Source of the DNA: a virus
Reading direction: 5' to 3' (one strand)
DNA length: 38,675 nt
Virus record (IMG/VR): IMGVR_UViG_3300019880_000005
Span: 1-38,675 of that record
The position numbers were made by a program, and so were the translations under genes. Positions 18,272 to 26,349 of the stretch are shown here, piece after piece. Position 1 is the stretch's first letter; every line of letters begins with the position of its first letter. A model generated the notes under the pieces. It did not search any database. It was not told the origin of the DNA and saw only the letters and a list, made by a program, of their open reading frames with translations.

Positions 18272-18958
18272 ATGGTTAAACTTTGTGAAGATTGCGGTAA
18301 AGAAAATAATTCAAACTACAATTTCAAATGCAGGCCTTGCTACTACAGGAATGTTACTAAGAAAAATATACCTATAAAGTCATGTATTACATGTGGTAGT
18401 GAATTTCAAAAGTTTGGAGAACAATGCTTTTCTTGTATGAGAAAGCAGAGGCATTTTAGTTACCATCAAAAAATATGCATAAAATGTGATAAGAATAAGA
18501 TACATTACAGAGGTCTTTCTCTCTGCGGGAACTGCTATGATAAAGTGAAAGATGTAGAAGTTCCTGGATATAAGGAAAAGAGGTTGGCCAGTCAAAGAGC
18601 AACCGACAGACGGAAAAAAGGTTTAGATCCTGATGCGCCAAGATTAATAAATCTTCCAGGGAATGCTAAGATTCATTCCAGTGGATATAGATACTTAACT
18701 ATAGTTGGTCATCCGAACGCTCACCCAAAAGGTAGAATTGCTGAACATGTAGTTGTTATGACTGAACATTTGGGTAGGCCTCTAAAACCTAAAGAGAATG
18801 TTCATCATAAGAATGGGATAAGGCATGACAATAGGATAGAAAATTTAGAATTATGGACTACTTGCCAAACCCCCGGAAGAAGAGTTTCAGATCAAATAGA
18901 ATGGGCTATCGATTTTTTAAAGCAATATGGCTATCAGGTAAATAAGGATGTTTTGTAG
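18272..18958 (+). CDS. HNH homing endonuclease with zinc ribbons
   Basis: 228 residues. Three CxxC...CxxC zinc ribbons stand in a row (C5/C8 with C20/C23; C38/C41 with C52/C55; C69/C72 with C85/C88), then a basic linker ([17 protein letters not shown]) and a C-terminal HNH_3-type domain: [18 protein letters not shown] (E158, H159) and [21 protein letters not shown] (H178/H179, N181, N187). Enzymes of this form nick or cut a specific site and spread into it. It is free-standing between terL and portal and has AT-richer codon use than both. The target would be the uninterrupted terL-portal junction. Confidence 0.88.
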   Translation: MVKLCEDCGKENNSNYNFKCRPCYYRNVTKKNIPIKSCITCGSEFQKFGEQCFSCMRKQRHFSYHQKICIKCDKNKIHYRGLSLCGNCYDKVKDVEVPGYKEKRLASQRATDRRKKGLDPDAPRLINLPGNAKIHSSGYRYLTIVGHPNAHPKGRIAEHVVVMTEHLGRPLKPKENVHHKNGIRHDNRIENLELWTTCQTPGRRVSDQIEWAIDFLKQYGYQVNKDVL

Positions 18959-19021
18959 TATGAAGAAATAACCTATAGGTATTTTATCGGATCATATGGA
19001 GCAGAATACTCCGGAGCGGGT

Positions 19022-21001
19022 ATGTCAGATCCAACGGACGGGGGATCTAAAAATCTCAAGCAGTTTATGGACCATTTCTATAGTACCAGTTATAGCTCGA
19101 ATTCCGCTTATTGGACCCAAGGGGCCATAGACAAGCGATTCAAAGTAGGCGACCAATCCCTCTGGTCCATGGTGTATGGGGACAATCAATACTTCCAAGC
19201 CCGTCGGTTCTTCTTCAATCTTATTCGACGGCACATCAATATGATTACCGGATTCCAACGCCGTAATCGCAAGTCAACCATTACACTCCCAACCCAAGGG
19301 GATACAGATGCTTTGGCAGATGATTATAACAAAGTCCTCAAGTGGAGCGAAGAAAGAGATGGATTTCAAGAGTATCTCAGTCAGTCTTTTGAAGGTGCTT
19401 GTGATACTGGGTCAAATTGGTTACATCTCTATCCTTCTTATACCCTTGATCCTATCAGCGGTGATCTGTTTACCGATCAGGTTGCTTATTGCAATATTCT
19501 GGTGGATCCCTACTTTCGAAAACAAGACCTGACTGACTGTACTGGTCTGTGGAGACGAAGATGGGTCAATAAGACATCTGCAAAGGCCCTTCTTCCCGGT
19601 CATGCTAAAGAGATCGATAAGATGCAGCCTACAGGAGCCAAAGACGGTAGGTTCCCTCTACAAGCGGAACTGCTCAATATGAATACCAGTCAGCTATTTG
19701 CTTTGGATGAGTTCAATTACCGTACCACTCGAGAAGCAACCCTCGTTATCGATCCCAAGTCAGGCGAATCAGTTGAATGGGAACAAGATGAGACCGATGG
19801 CCCTGACATGATGGAAAGAACCCTTCAACAACAGCCTTGGCTAGTCGTGAAGAAGGTTCAGGTTCCAACGGTGAAAGTAGGTATTGTTCTTGGAGGTAGA
19901 GTATTTTACGATGGCCCTAATTTACTTTCAATAGATTCTTACCCTTACGTCCCATCTCTGTGTTACTACGAACCTGACATTCAGTCATACGCTTGGAGAT
20001 TACAAGGTATAGTACGTAATCTAAGGGATTCTCAGTATTTATACAATATGCGTAAGGTAATTGAATTAGATATATTACAATCTCAAATTAACTCAGGTTG
20101 GATATATCCAATTGATGCAGTAGTTGACCCAAAAGCATTCCGTCAATCTGGTCAGGGATTCCTAATCCCTATGAAAGCTGGTCATCTACCCAATGAAATA
20201 CAACGTATCGATCCTCCAAATATCCCCCAATCAATGATGGAGCTTTCAAGGAGTTTGAGTGAAGATATTACAAGAATCTCTGGTGTTAATGAAGAACTCC
20301 TTGGATCTGCAACAGATGATAAAGCTGGTATCCTCTCAATGCTCAGACAAGGTGCGGGATTAACTACCCTTCAAGGCATATTCGACAAGTTAGATTATAC
20401 CCAACGCCTATACGGAAAGATTAGATTGCAAGCAATCTGTAAGAACTTCTCCAAAGGAAAGATTGCTAACATCCTCGGCCATGAACCAGATGAAAGATTC
20501 TTCTCCTCTCACTCTCTTAAGTACTCCATAGCCGTTGAAGAAGGAAACTACTCCACTACTCAACGCCAAATGGAATTGCAACAACTCCTACACTTCCGTG
20601 AGATTGGTATTCCTGTATCTGATACCAGCATCCTACAAGCAGCATTTATCACCAATAAGAAGCAGATCATCGAAGAGATGCAAGCCAATGCTAAGCAACA
20701 AGAGCAACAGCAACAAGCTCAAGCGCAACAGCAAGAGAAGACTGAGAACTCTAAGATAATGGCTGCATTTGCTAAGGCTAAGTCTGATCTTGCATCGGCT
20801 CAAGAGAAGCTGGCTAAGGTTGATGAACTACACGCATCTGCTCAACACAAAGAGGTTGAAGCTGATCTTAGCTTGGTGAAGTTAGCCATGGAATTGGAAG
20901 ACGTCCAGTTTAATCAGATCAGAGAAGCTTTTGAGCTTGCACAAAGTATCAAAATAGCAAATAATCCAGAATTACAACAAAAACAGGCCGTGGGAGGCTA
21001 A
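19022..21001 (+). CDS. Portal protein, P22-like
   Basis: 659 residues. The portal ring is the DNA channel at one capsid vertex and docks the terminase. The N-terminal half (SMVYGDNQYFQARRFFFNLIRRHINMITGFQRRNRKSTITLP, WLHLYPSY...YCNILVDPYFRKQDLTDCTGLWRRRWV) has the pattern of P22-family portals. EDITRISGVNEELLGSATDDKAG (about 420-442) is the conserved helical core. A long C-terminal helix with a Gln-rich stretch (KQQEQQQQAQAQQQEK, about 560-575) fits the P22 barrel region that reaches into the capsid. GGAG precedes the start. The HNH insertion separates it from terL. Confidence 0.9.
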   Translation: MSDPTDGGSKNLKQFMDHFYSTSYSSNSAYWTQGAIDKRFKVGDQSLWSMVYGDNQYFQARRFFFNLIRRHINMITGFQRRNRKSTITLPTQGDTDALADDYNKVLKWSEERDGFQEYLSQSFEGACDTGSNWLHLYPSYTLDPISGDLFTDQVAYCNILVDPYFRKQDLTDCTGLWRRRWVNKTSAKALLPGHAKEIDKMQPTGAKDGRFPLQAELLNMNTSQLFALDEFNYRTTREATLVIDPKSGESVEWEQDETDGPDMMERTLQQQPWLVVKKVQVPTVKVGIVLGGRVFYDGPNLLSIDSYPYVPSLCYYEPDIQSYAWRLQGIVRNLRDSQYLYNMRKVIELDILQSQINSGWIYPIDAVVDPKAFRQSGQGFLIPMKAGHLPNEIQRIDPPNIPQSMMELSRSLSEDITRISGVNEELLGSATDDKAGILSMLRQGAGLTTLQGIFDKLDYTQRLYGKIRLQAICKNFSKGKIANILGHEPDERFFSSHSLKYSIAVEEGNYSTTQRQMELQQLLHFREIGIPVSDTSILQAAFITNKKQIIEEMQANAKQQEQQQQAQAQQQEKTENSKIMAAFAKAKSDLASAQEKLAKVDELHASAQHKEVEADLSLVKLAMELEDVQFNQIREAFELAQSIKIANNPELQQKQAVGG

Positions 21002-21002
21002 A

Positions 21003-21182
21003 ATGAAAGAGAAAGGAATGAGAGGGGCAAAGATGCCTTCTGAAAAGTTTGAACGTTCTGAAGGTCAACTGAATCCAACATGCAAACTTAAGTATGCTAC
21101 TGAGTTCGGTAATCCAAAGGATTTGGACAAGAATTCAGCTGGTTTGGCTAATTACGTCAAGTCTCACAAGATGAAATATTAA
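21003..21182 (+). CDS. Small basic protein after portal
   Basis: 59 residues: MKEKGMRGAKMPSEKFERSE, then GQLNPTCKLKYATEFGNPKDLDKNSAGLANYVKSHKMKY. It is basic and probably partly disordered. It starts one base after the portal stop. Its ribosome site (GGAGGC) lies in the end of the portal gene. It is the first of five small, mostly basic genes before the 188-residue protein; such sets may be packaged with DNA. No family recognised. Confidence 0.6.
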   Translation: MKEKGMRGAKMPSEKFERSEGQLNPTCKLKYATEFGNPKDLDKNSAGLANYVKSHKMKY

Positions 21183-21187
21183 CCGGA

Positions 21188-21217
21188 TATACCTGTTTAT
21201 ACTCAAAAATAGGTATA
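21188..21217. promoter_or_regulatory. Inverted repeat TATACCT/AGGTATA
   Basis: TATACCT (21188-21194) and AGGTATA (21211-21217) are perfect 7-bp inverted copies, 16 bases apart, in the only sizeable gap of this gene set. The right arm continues as GGTATAAC, the word that is repeated at 6342-6358, so the same DNA-binding protein may act at both places. The region contains TATACT (21199-21204 region), which could be a -10 box. Confidence 0.4.
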
Positions 21218-21238
21218 ACCCATTATAAGGAGGGATAT

Positions 21239-21409
21239 ATGGCTAAAATGGTTTCATCAAAAAAAAATATGAAAGCCATTAAGGAAAATCTTACTAAACT
21301 CACTGGTAATGGTCCTTCTAAATCTCATGTGGTAGATGTGCAGAAAAGATTTGAAGCTAGTGTAAAAAAATCCAAAAAGAATGCCAAGAAACGTGGCGTT
21401 GACTATTAA
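21239..21409 (+). CDS. Small lysine-rich protein
   Basis: 56 residues, very basic: MAKMVSSKKNMKAIKENLTK ... SVKKSKKNAKKRGVDY. AAGGAGGG, nine bases before the ATG, is the strongest ribosome site in this set. Its lysine-rich ends suggest nucleic-acid binding. No family recognised. Confidence 0.6.
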   Translation: MAKMVSSKKNMKAIKENLTKLTGNGPSKSHVVDVQKRFEASVKKSKKNAKKRGVDY

Positions 21410-21420
21410 GAGGAAACTTT

Positions 21421-21696
21421 ATGTCTAGCAAAAAGCCTGGTGTGTCTCAATTAGGACATTCCCCTATGTCCAAAGTTAAGTTGGAAGGCCCAAAGAAGCA
21501 CCATGATTTCCATGGGAATACCGATTCCGTTCCTGGCAAAGGGAATGGCAAGGTAATCCCTGGTGAGCATTGGGAGAAGCATTACTCTGACAGCTTTGTT
21601 CATGATAAGAAGGGAAGAGCTGGATCTGAATGGAACCCTAAGGGTGCCAATACACGAACCACTACCCATAATAAAGTGAATAGAGAGGATCATTGA
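21421..21696 (+). CDS. Small hydrophilic protein, Gly/His/Lys-rich
   Basis: 91 residues, hydrophilic and low in hydrophobic residues (GPKKHHDFHGNTDSVPGKGNGK, RAGSEWNPKGANTRTTTHNK); probably disordered. AGAGGAAAC precedes the start. It lies 11 nt after its neighbour and is followed by the next gene after one base. No family recognised; a minor capsid or DNA-associated protein is possible. Confidence 0.6.
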   Translation: MSSKKPGVSQLGHSPMSKVKLEGPKKHHDFHGNTDSVPGKGNGKVIPGEHWEKHYSDSFVHDKKGRAGSEWNPKGANTRTTTHNKVNREDH

Positions 21697-21697
21697 T

Positions 21698-21862
21698 ATG
21701 GCAGCTACACCCAAACCAGCGCGTAAGAAGGTTAAGCAGCATATTGCTCATGTTACCAAAGCCGTTATGAAAAGATCTTTGCCAAAGGCTGGAAAAGAAT
21801 CTTTGAAGAAAGTTTTTAACAAAGATAGGATTAAAGAACTTAAAAAAGTATACACAAAGTAA
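21698..21862 (+). CDS. Small lysine-rich protein
   Basis: 54 residues: MAATPKPARKKVKQHIAHVT and KAVMKRSLPKAGKESLKKVFNKDRIKELKKVYTK. Strongly basic with amphipathic helices, and an Ala/Pro/Lys start like histone-tail or nucleoid proteins. AGAGAGGA lies upstream of the ATG, overlapping the previous gene's end. It may compact or coat DNA. Confidence 0.6.
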   Translation: MAATPKPARKKVKQHIAHVTKAVMKRSLPKAGKESLKKVFNKDRIKELKKVYTK

Positions 21863-21863
21863 T

Positions 21864-22013
21864 ATGGTTTTAATGAATGATACTCCGCCTTCCCTTATGG
21901 ATAAATCTGAATTTAAAAATATGTTGAATGCTAGTGAGTGGGACCTGTTAAGAAAAATGAGAAAAAAACAGAGTCAGTACCTTAAAGAAAAAGGTATAAA
22001 ATCGGAAAAGTGA
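21864..22013 (+). CDS. 49-residue basic helical protein
   Basis: MVLMNDTPPSLMDKSEFKNM and LNASEWDLLRKMRKKQSQYLKEKGIKSEK. The C-terminal two thirds form a basic amphipathic helix. It starts one base after the previous stop and has no separate ribosome site, so translation is probably by re-initiation. An ATG at codon 4 is an alternative start. Confidence 0.5.
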   Translation: MVLMNDTPPSLMDKSEFKNMLNASEWDLLRKMRKKQSQYLKEKGIKSEK

Positions 22014-22026
22014 ATCGGGAAGATCA

Positions 22027-22593
22027 TTGAAAAATAAAAGAAAAACCGCTGGCGCTATGTCACTCAAAGCCGCCAGCGATAATTCTCTCTACGATCCTCT
22101 TGAACTTGGTCATGCATTAACAGATGATATCCCCAAGCAGTTATCTCTTTGCGCTGAGAGACACTATCATATCTTCGATGAACCGGAGTTCTGTATTGTC
22201 TTGATAGTGGCTAAAGACCCCATGTTACACAACATCCGGAGGCATAAGTTCTATGCTTACCCTTACCTTCCTTCTCCAAGACCGGGACAATCCGTATACC
22301 TTTACCATAAAGCGACTGGTAATTGCAAACGACTATGGTCTCTTCCAGAGGCCAAGACAATGGCCATAATCTCTGAAATGCCCATTGTAGATGCAAAGTG
22401 GCAATGCACCAAGTATTGGTGTGATGCATTCTTTAACCATACGTTTTGGGAGGCAATCAGGGCTCAACATCAAATCAGACTGCTATCAGAGACAGAGTTT
22501 CTAAATGCAAACCGTGCCGAACTCATCAAGGCGGGATGTAATGAGACTGATATTCCCAGCCCCGATCCCTTTGACTTCTCTAAGTCTCTGTAA
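22027..22593 (+). CDS. Conserved-looking structural-operon protein of unknown function
   Basis: 188 residues with a TTG start at 22027, chosen because GGGAAGA lies six bases upstream; the ATG at 22057 lacks a ribosome site. It has an alpha/beta, aromatic-rich core (HYHIFDEPEFCIVLIVAKDP, RPGQSVYLYHKATGNCKRLWSLPEA, DAKWQCTKYWCDAFFNHTFWEAI). Its place between portal and scaffold suggests a head-assembly or minor capsid protein. Its last 124 nt are overlapped by the opposite-strand alpha-CTD-like frame. No family name can be given. Confidence 0.65.
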   Translation: MKNKRKTAGAMSLKAASDNSLYDPLELGHALTDDIPKQLSLCAERHYHIFDEPEFCIVLIVAKDPMLHNIRRHKFYAYPYLPSPRPGQSVYLYHKATGNCKRLWSLPEAKTMAIISEMPIVDAKWQCTKYWCDAFFNHTFWEAIRAQHQIRLLSETEFLNANRAELIKAGCNETDIPSPDPFDFSKSL

Positions 22594-22781
22594 AGCAAGT
22601 CGTAGATGAGTACAAACCCATCTTTAATTAATGCATTCTCTATCTTTTTAGGTAAACAAAGACAAGCAATTGGGACATTTGCACCTAAACAATTTACAAC
22701 ATTCCTGTAATGATTTAAATTTTTATCAAGTTCTTCTTTATTTAGAACAACAACAGTATCACCATTAGGAGCATCTTGCAT
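22470..22781 (-). pseudogene. Leftward fragment resembling RNA polymerase alpha C-terminal domain
   Basis: A 103-residue frame on the strand opposite to its neighbours. LPKKIENALIKDGFVLIYDLL (about 45-65) keeps the spacing of the alpha-CTD helix-hairpin-helix core (compare LSVRAYNCLKRAGI...DLV): a Leu, Asn-x-Leu seven residues on, Lys-x-Gly-Phe/Ile, then a Leu pair. The fit stops where the frame enters the convergent 188-residue gene, so the end may be replaced by antisense sequence. 22594-22779 is otherwise empty on the plus strand and AT-richer than its surroundings. No ribosome site precedes the ATG, so a truncated insert is as likely as a live gene. Confidence 0.4.
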
Positions 22782-23529
22782 GACAGTCAATCCGGAAGTT
22801 AAAGATTTATCAGAAAAGCTACCAGAACCAACACCAAATCAGCAACAGAATACTACATCTAACGCTGCCCCTGATGCATCAAAGGCCCCTGAAGAATCTC
22901 AAGAACAGATTAATTGGCGTAAGTTCCGACAAGAAAGAGAGAAGGAACGAAAGGCTAAAGAAGAGTCAGACCGTAGAGCTGAGGCTAAAGAAGCAGAAGC
23001 TAATGCACTGAAAGCGGCAATGGAAGCTCTTTTGAACAAGCAGTCTACTCCCCACCCTCATCCTAATCTTGATGACATTGAAGAGACGGAAGAGCAAAGA
23101 ATTGATAGAAGAGTTCATCAAGCACTAGAAAAAGATAGACAAAGACAAGACAAGGAAAGAAATGAACGAGAAGTTAAGGAATTGCCGCAGAAACTTGCCT
23201 CTACATTTAGCGACTTTAACCAAGTATGTACGCAGGACAATCTCGATTATCTGGAATTTCATTACCCCGAAGTAGCCAGACGATTTAAGAATGCTCCAGA
23301 ATCATTTGAGACATGGGCAGACTTCTACAAAGTGATCAAGCGATTTGTTCCCAATACCGATAGCCGTAAGGACCAAGCTAAGATGGAAAAGAACCTGATG
23401 AAGCCACAATCAATGAGTGGAGCTGGTATGACACAAACAGGTGATCAAGCCCCTGCCAAGAACTTGGATGAGAAGCGTAGATCAGATAACTGGGCGCGGA
23501 TGCAGAGAGTCATGAAGGGGGGTAAGTAG
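22780..23529 (+). CDS. Scaffolding protein
   Basis: 249 residues. It lies directly before the capsid gene block and is highly charged and helical: a Pro/Gln-rich acidic N-terminus, a long Lys/Glu/Arg coiled coil (WRKFRQEREKERKAKEESDRRAEAKEAEANALKAAMEALL, about 47-86), a second charged helix (RVHQALEKDRQRQDKERNEREVKEL), a compact segment (LDYLEFHYPEVARRFKNAPESFETW) and a basic C-terminus (RRSDNWARMQRVMKGGK) that would bind the capsid shell. This layout is typical of podovirus scaffolds. AGGAG stands eight bases before the ATG. Confidence 0.8.
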   Translation: MTVNPEVKDLSEKLPEPTPNQQQNTTSNAAPDASKAPEESQEQINWRKFRQEREKERKAKEESDRRAEAKEAEANALKAAMEALLNKQSTPHPHPNLDDIEETEEQRIDRRVHQALEKDRQRQDKERNEREVKELPQKLASTFSDFNQVCTQDNLDYLEFHYPEVARRFKNAPESFETWADFYKVIKRFVPNTDSRKDQAKMEKNLMKPQSMSGAGMTQTGDQAPAKNLDEKRRSDNWARMQRVMKGGK

Positions 23530-23748
23530 ATGGTTTGTCCTAGATCACTCATTCAACGCTTAACAGAGAATAGAGCTGATGAATTTTCTTCATGGGCATG
23601 GGGGAATGATTTTACGTCTGTATCTATATCTGATAGGAGGAAAGTTTGGAATGAACGCCATAGAGAAGAATTAGAAATATTAGAATCTGGACTCATTGTA
23701 GATGACTTAACAAGAATGGTAGATCTGTGGAAACGAACTTGTAAGTAA
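23530..23748 (+). CDS. Unknown small protein between scaffold and capsid
   Basis: 72 residues, helical and charged (SLIQRLTENRADEFSSWAWG, DRRKVWNERHREELEILESG, DDLTRMVDLWKRTCK). It begins immediately after the scaffold stop; the AGGGGGG run at the end of the scaffold gene is its ribosome site. Codon use is AT-richer than the scaffold. Position suggests head assembly, but no family is recognised. Confidence 0.55.
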   Translation: MVCPRSLIQRLTENRADEFSSWAWGNDFTSVSISDRRKVWNERHREELEILESGLIVDDLTRMVDLWKRTCK

Positions 23749-23756
23749 TCCTCACC

Positions 23757-23798
23757 AGTTGCTACATTGAAATTTAGCTTACAGGAAGTGTAGCAACT
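23757..23798 (+). other. Perfect 10-bp hairpin upstream of the capsid gene
   Basis: AGTTGCTACA (23757-23766) and TGTAGCAACT (23789-23798) are perfect reverse complements around a 22-base loop, 9 bp after the preceding stop. No T run follows, so termination is doubtful. The next 90 bases form an untranslated leader of the capsid gene. An RNase III site or a 5' stabilising stem for the abundant capsid message would fit. Confidence 0.6.
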
Positions 23799-23888
23799 TC
23801 ATCCAGGCTGTTAGTACACGTCGCCGGTGTTGCAGAATTAGTTGGGTTCGCCCCCATCAAATCAGTAACATTTTGACGAGAAATTAAC

Positions 23889-24854
23889 ATGTCAAGTTCA
23901 ACAGGTATCACCAACATCAATAACATGGCTCCTGAGCTTCCTCTTCAGTTTTCTGAAGATTTGCTCTCTACGCCAATGTTTAACTTAATCCACTCTTTCG
24001 GAGCGGATCTTCACTTCGCCGAAGCACACATCGGTAAGACTACACGTATGTCCCGTTATGAGCGTCTGTTAACAGACGGCGGTCAACTTGACGGTTCTGG
24101 TATTGACCCAGCTCCAGAAGTTGTCGTTCGTACTGATATCGATGCTACAATGGAAATCTACGCTAAGACTGTTGTCATTAACGAGCAAGTTACACTTTAT
24201 GAGAACGACAAAGTTCTTACAAAGTTCACTGCTCTTCTTGGACAGTGGCTTCGTGAGAAGGAAGACCTTCTGATGAGAGACCTTTACGCTTCTTCAGTCT
24301 CATACTTAAATGCTACTGGTGGCGTTAACGGACAACAACCGTCTGAGATCACAAGACAAGACATCAACAACATCGAACGTATCCTGTTGGGTAACGATGC
24401 TCGTACAATGCTTGAAGTGATCGAAGCGGAATTGAAATTTTCGACTGCGCCCACCAGAGACGCTTTTATTGCTCTAGCTTCTACAGACATCACACCTGAC
24501 CTACAAAACGTAACCGGTGTAATTCTTAAGAACGCTTACCCTTCCCAAGAATCTCTAAGACCTGAAGAATATTGCTCAGTATCCAGATTCAGATTCTTCG
24601 TCTCTTCTAAAGCGGCCAAGATCCCTGGTATCTCTTCACCTGGTGGACAAACTGTTTACACAATCCCAATGTATGGACTGGAAGCAGCCGCCAAGATTGA
24701 GCAGAACAACTACACAGCAACTTTAGGTTACAGACCACCTTACGTTGTATCGTCAGTAGCACAAAACAGTCAGCTTTACGCTAAGTTTGCGATTGCAAGA
24801 GCAATCACCAATACAAACTGGGTATCTGGACTTAACGTAACAGCAAGCTTATAA
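23889..24854 (+). CDS. Major capsid protein, N4-gp56 type
   Basis: 321 residues. The sequence follows the N4-gp56 capsid pattern: an N-terminal segment facing helices (FSEDLLSTPMFNLIHSFGADLHF), the basic strand IGKTTRMSRYERLL, then EVVVRTDIDATMEIYAKTVVINEQVTLYENDKVLTKFTALLGQWLREKEDLLMRDLYAS (about 85-140), matching the conserved 'v.atv.qYg....vtd.v.l' region and long spine helix. It would form the HK97-fold shell. Codon use is biased to C-ending and G-ending triplets compared with neighbours, as expected for the most highly expressed gene. It has a 140-nt leader with a hairpin. Confidence 0.9.
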   Translation: MSSSTGITNINNMAPELPLQFSEDLLSTPMFNLIHSFGADLHFAEAHIGKTTRMSRYERLLTDGGQLDGSGIDPAPEVVVRTDIDATMEIYAKTVVINEQVTLYENDKVLTKFTALLGQWLREKEDLLMRDLYASSVSYLNATGGVNGQQPSEITRQDINNIERILLGNDARTMLEVIEAELKFSTAPTRDAFIALASTDITPDLQNVTGVILKNAYPSQESLRPEEYCSVSRFRFFVSSKAAKIPGISSPGGQTVYTIPMYGLEAAAKIEQNNYTATLGYRPPYVVSSVAQNSQLYAKFAIARAITNTNWVSGLNVTASL

Positions 24855-24864
24855 GGAGATTTTT

Positions 24865-25902
24865 ATGGCTTTCACATTGATTACACAAGGTTCTTTCCTC
24901 TCTACTGGCGTAGGTGTAAAGATTAACCTTCCTAGCTCTGCGGATTACTTCAAGACTTATAACCTTACCCAAATGCCACTCGCTCCTGCTACAGCAGTAG
25001 TTGTTATGGCGGAATGGTTCGGTGGAAGTCTGATCAATCCAAATAGCGGATTACGTTGGAAAAAAACCAACTCAACTAACGCATTGAACTTGGATACATT
25101 TGGCACAGCCACTGCATCTAATGGTTTCACTTACGTGACAACTGCTCCATCAATTGAAGCACAAGCACCTAATGCGATTACAGCAATCACAGCTGCTTCC
25201 CCCGCTGTTGTATCACAAACCAATACGTATTCTGAAGGCGATATTGTTCGCATTTACAATACTACTGGTATGTTGCAATACGGTGGAATGGCAGTTCAAA
25301 TCTCTTCAGTCTCTGGAGCTGGCTATACTCTGACTGGTATCCGAGCTGCTGGTCTTACTGCTGGTACAGCTGGATTCACACGTCGTGTGTCTAAGGCTGC
25401 TGCTGTAGATCCTGAGTATCTTTTCGTAACCGAGATTACGAAAGCTGTTCAGGCTGTTGTAAGAACATCTATCGATCCTACTCCATTCTATGTAGTTGGA
25501 ATGAAGATTCGCTTCAGCGTTCCTGGTACCTATGGGATGACAGAAATCAATGGTTTGACAGGCACTATTGTTGCTCTGTCATCAGCAAACTACACAATGA
25601 CTGTAGATATTGACTCTACATCATTCACAACCTTTGCTTTCCCATTGACAACAGCATCTCCAACAGCTCAGGCTTTTGCAACATTGGCTCCTGCTGGTGC
25701 TAAGACAAGCTTTGATCCTGTGACTTTGGTTCAAACAGGTTATGACTTCGTCAAGCAGCCTTTCCATACAGGTCAGTTTACTCCTTATATGTTCTTGGCA
25801 GGTGGAGCACAATCTCCTGCTGGTGCAAGTGGAGATTCAATCTTGTGGCAAGCCTTTAAGATGGAAGCTACCCAATATGGTAATGGAACAACCGCCGTAT
25901 AA
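24865..25902 (+). CDS. Capsid-associated / decoration protein candidate
   Basis: 345 residues, 10 nt after the capsid gene with AAGGAG before the ATG and similarly biased codons, so probably made in large amounts. The first 100 residues (FLSTGVGVKINLPSSADYFKTYNLTQM...VVVMAEWFGG) are beta-rich. The rest contains two copies of a beta domain: TAITAASPAVVSQTNTYSEGDIVRIYNTTGM and FVTEITKAVQAVVRTSIDP...MKIRFSVPGTYGMTEINGLTGTIVAL, the type seen in phage tail proteins as E1-FCCH-like. The second copy is shared with the gene at 25959. A head decoration or head fibre protein is inferred from position. Confidence 0.65.
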   Translation: MAFTLITQGSFLSTGVGVKINLPSSADYFKTYNLTQMPLAPATAVVVMAEWFGGSLINPNSGLRWKKTNSTNALNLDTFGTATASNGFTYVTTAPSIEAQAPNAITAITAASPAVVSQTNTYSEGDIVRIYNTTGMLQYGGMAVQISSVSGAGYTLTGIRAAGLTAGTAGFTRRVSKAAAVDPEYLFVTEITKAVQAVVRTSIDPTPFYVVGMKIRFSVPGTYGMTEINGLTGTIVALSSANYTMTVDIDSTSFTTFAFPLTTASPTAQAFATLAPAGAKTSFDPVTLVQTGYDFVKQPFHTGQFTPYMFLAGGAQSPAGASGDSILWQAFKMEATQYGNGTTAV

Positions 25903-25915
25903 TTAACGATTGTTT

Positions 25916-25937
25916 GCGCCCTTCACATGAGGGGCGC
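25916..25937 (+). terminator. GC-rich hairpin after the decoration gene
   Basis: GCGCCCTT (25916-25923) pairs with AGGGGCGC (25930-25937) over 8 bp with one T-G pair and a 6-base loop, followed by CTATTTAAT. The T tract is weak, so partial termination between the abundant capsid genes and the less abundant tail genes is more likely than a full stop. Confidence 0.55.
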
Positions 25938-25958
25938 CTATTTAATACAGGATGACAA

Positions 25959-26342
25959 GTGTCTATACAGTACGGTAACAATATCTACCTACCTCCTTCA
26001 CCAGTCATACCTAAATTCTTGGTCATATCTGCCATCACAAATGCATCCAACGCAGTAGTTACTGTCACAACTTCCAATCAATACATTGCAGGACAGCTAG
26101 TATATTTTAGTGTCCCTTTTGATTATGGAATGTTTCAGATAAATGGACTCACTGGAGAAATATTATCAGTTGATGGCACAAATTTAATCTTTACTGTTAG
26201 TATTAATACAACGCAATTTGATGCGTTTTCCTTGCCTATAGGTGGGCAGCAACCAGCAACAATGTCCCCAGCAGGTGCAAGGAATGAGTATAATACATTA
26301 ACGGCCCCGTTCCACTCACAGAATGGGCAAATAGGAAATTGA
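25959..26342 (+). CDS. Short virion protein, one beta domain shared with upstream gene
   Basis: 127 residues with a GTG start at 25959 (AGGATG upstream); the ATG at 25952 is in another frame with an early stop. Residues 22-110 (ISAITNASNAVVTVTTSNQYIAGQLVYFSVPFDYGMFQINGLTGEILSVDG) repeat the last domain of the preceding protein, with the shared core (Y/F)SVPxxYGMxxINGLTGxI and the ending SPAGA. It thus looks like a duplicated, separate form of that domain. Probably a minor decoration or connector protein. Confidence 0.6.
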   Translation: MSIQYGNNIYLPPSPVIPKFLVISAITNASNAVVTVTTSNQYIAGQLVYFSVPFDYGMFQINGLTGEILSVDGTNLIFTVSINTTQFDAFSLPIGGQQPATMSPAGARNEYNTLTAPFHSQNGQIGN

Positions 26343-26349
26343 GGAATAC

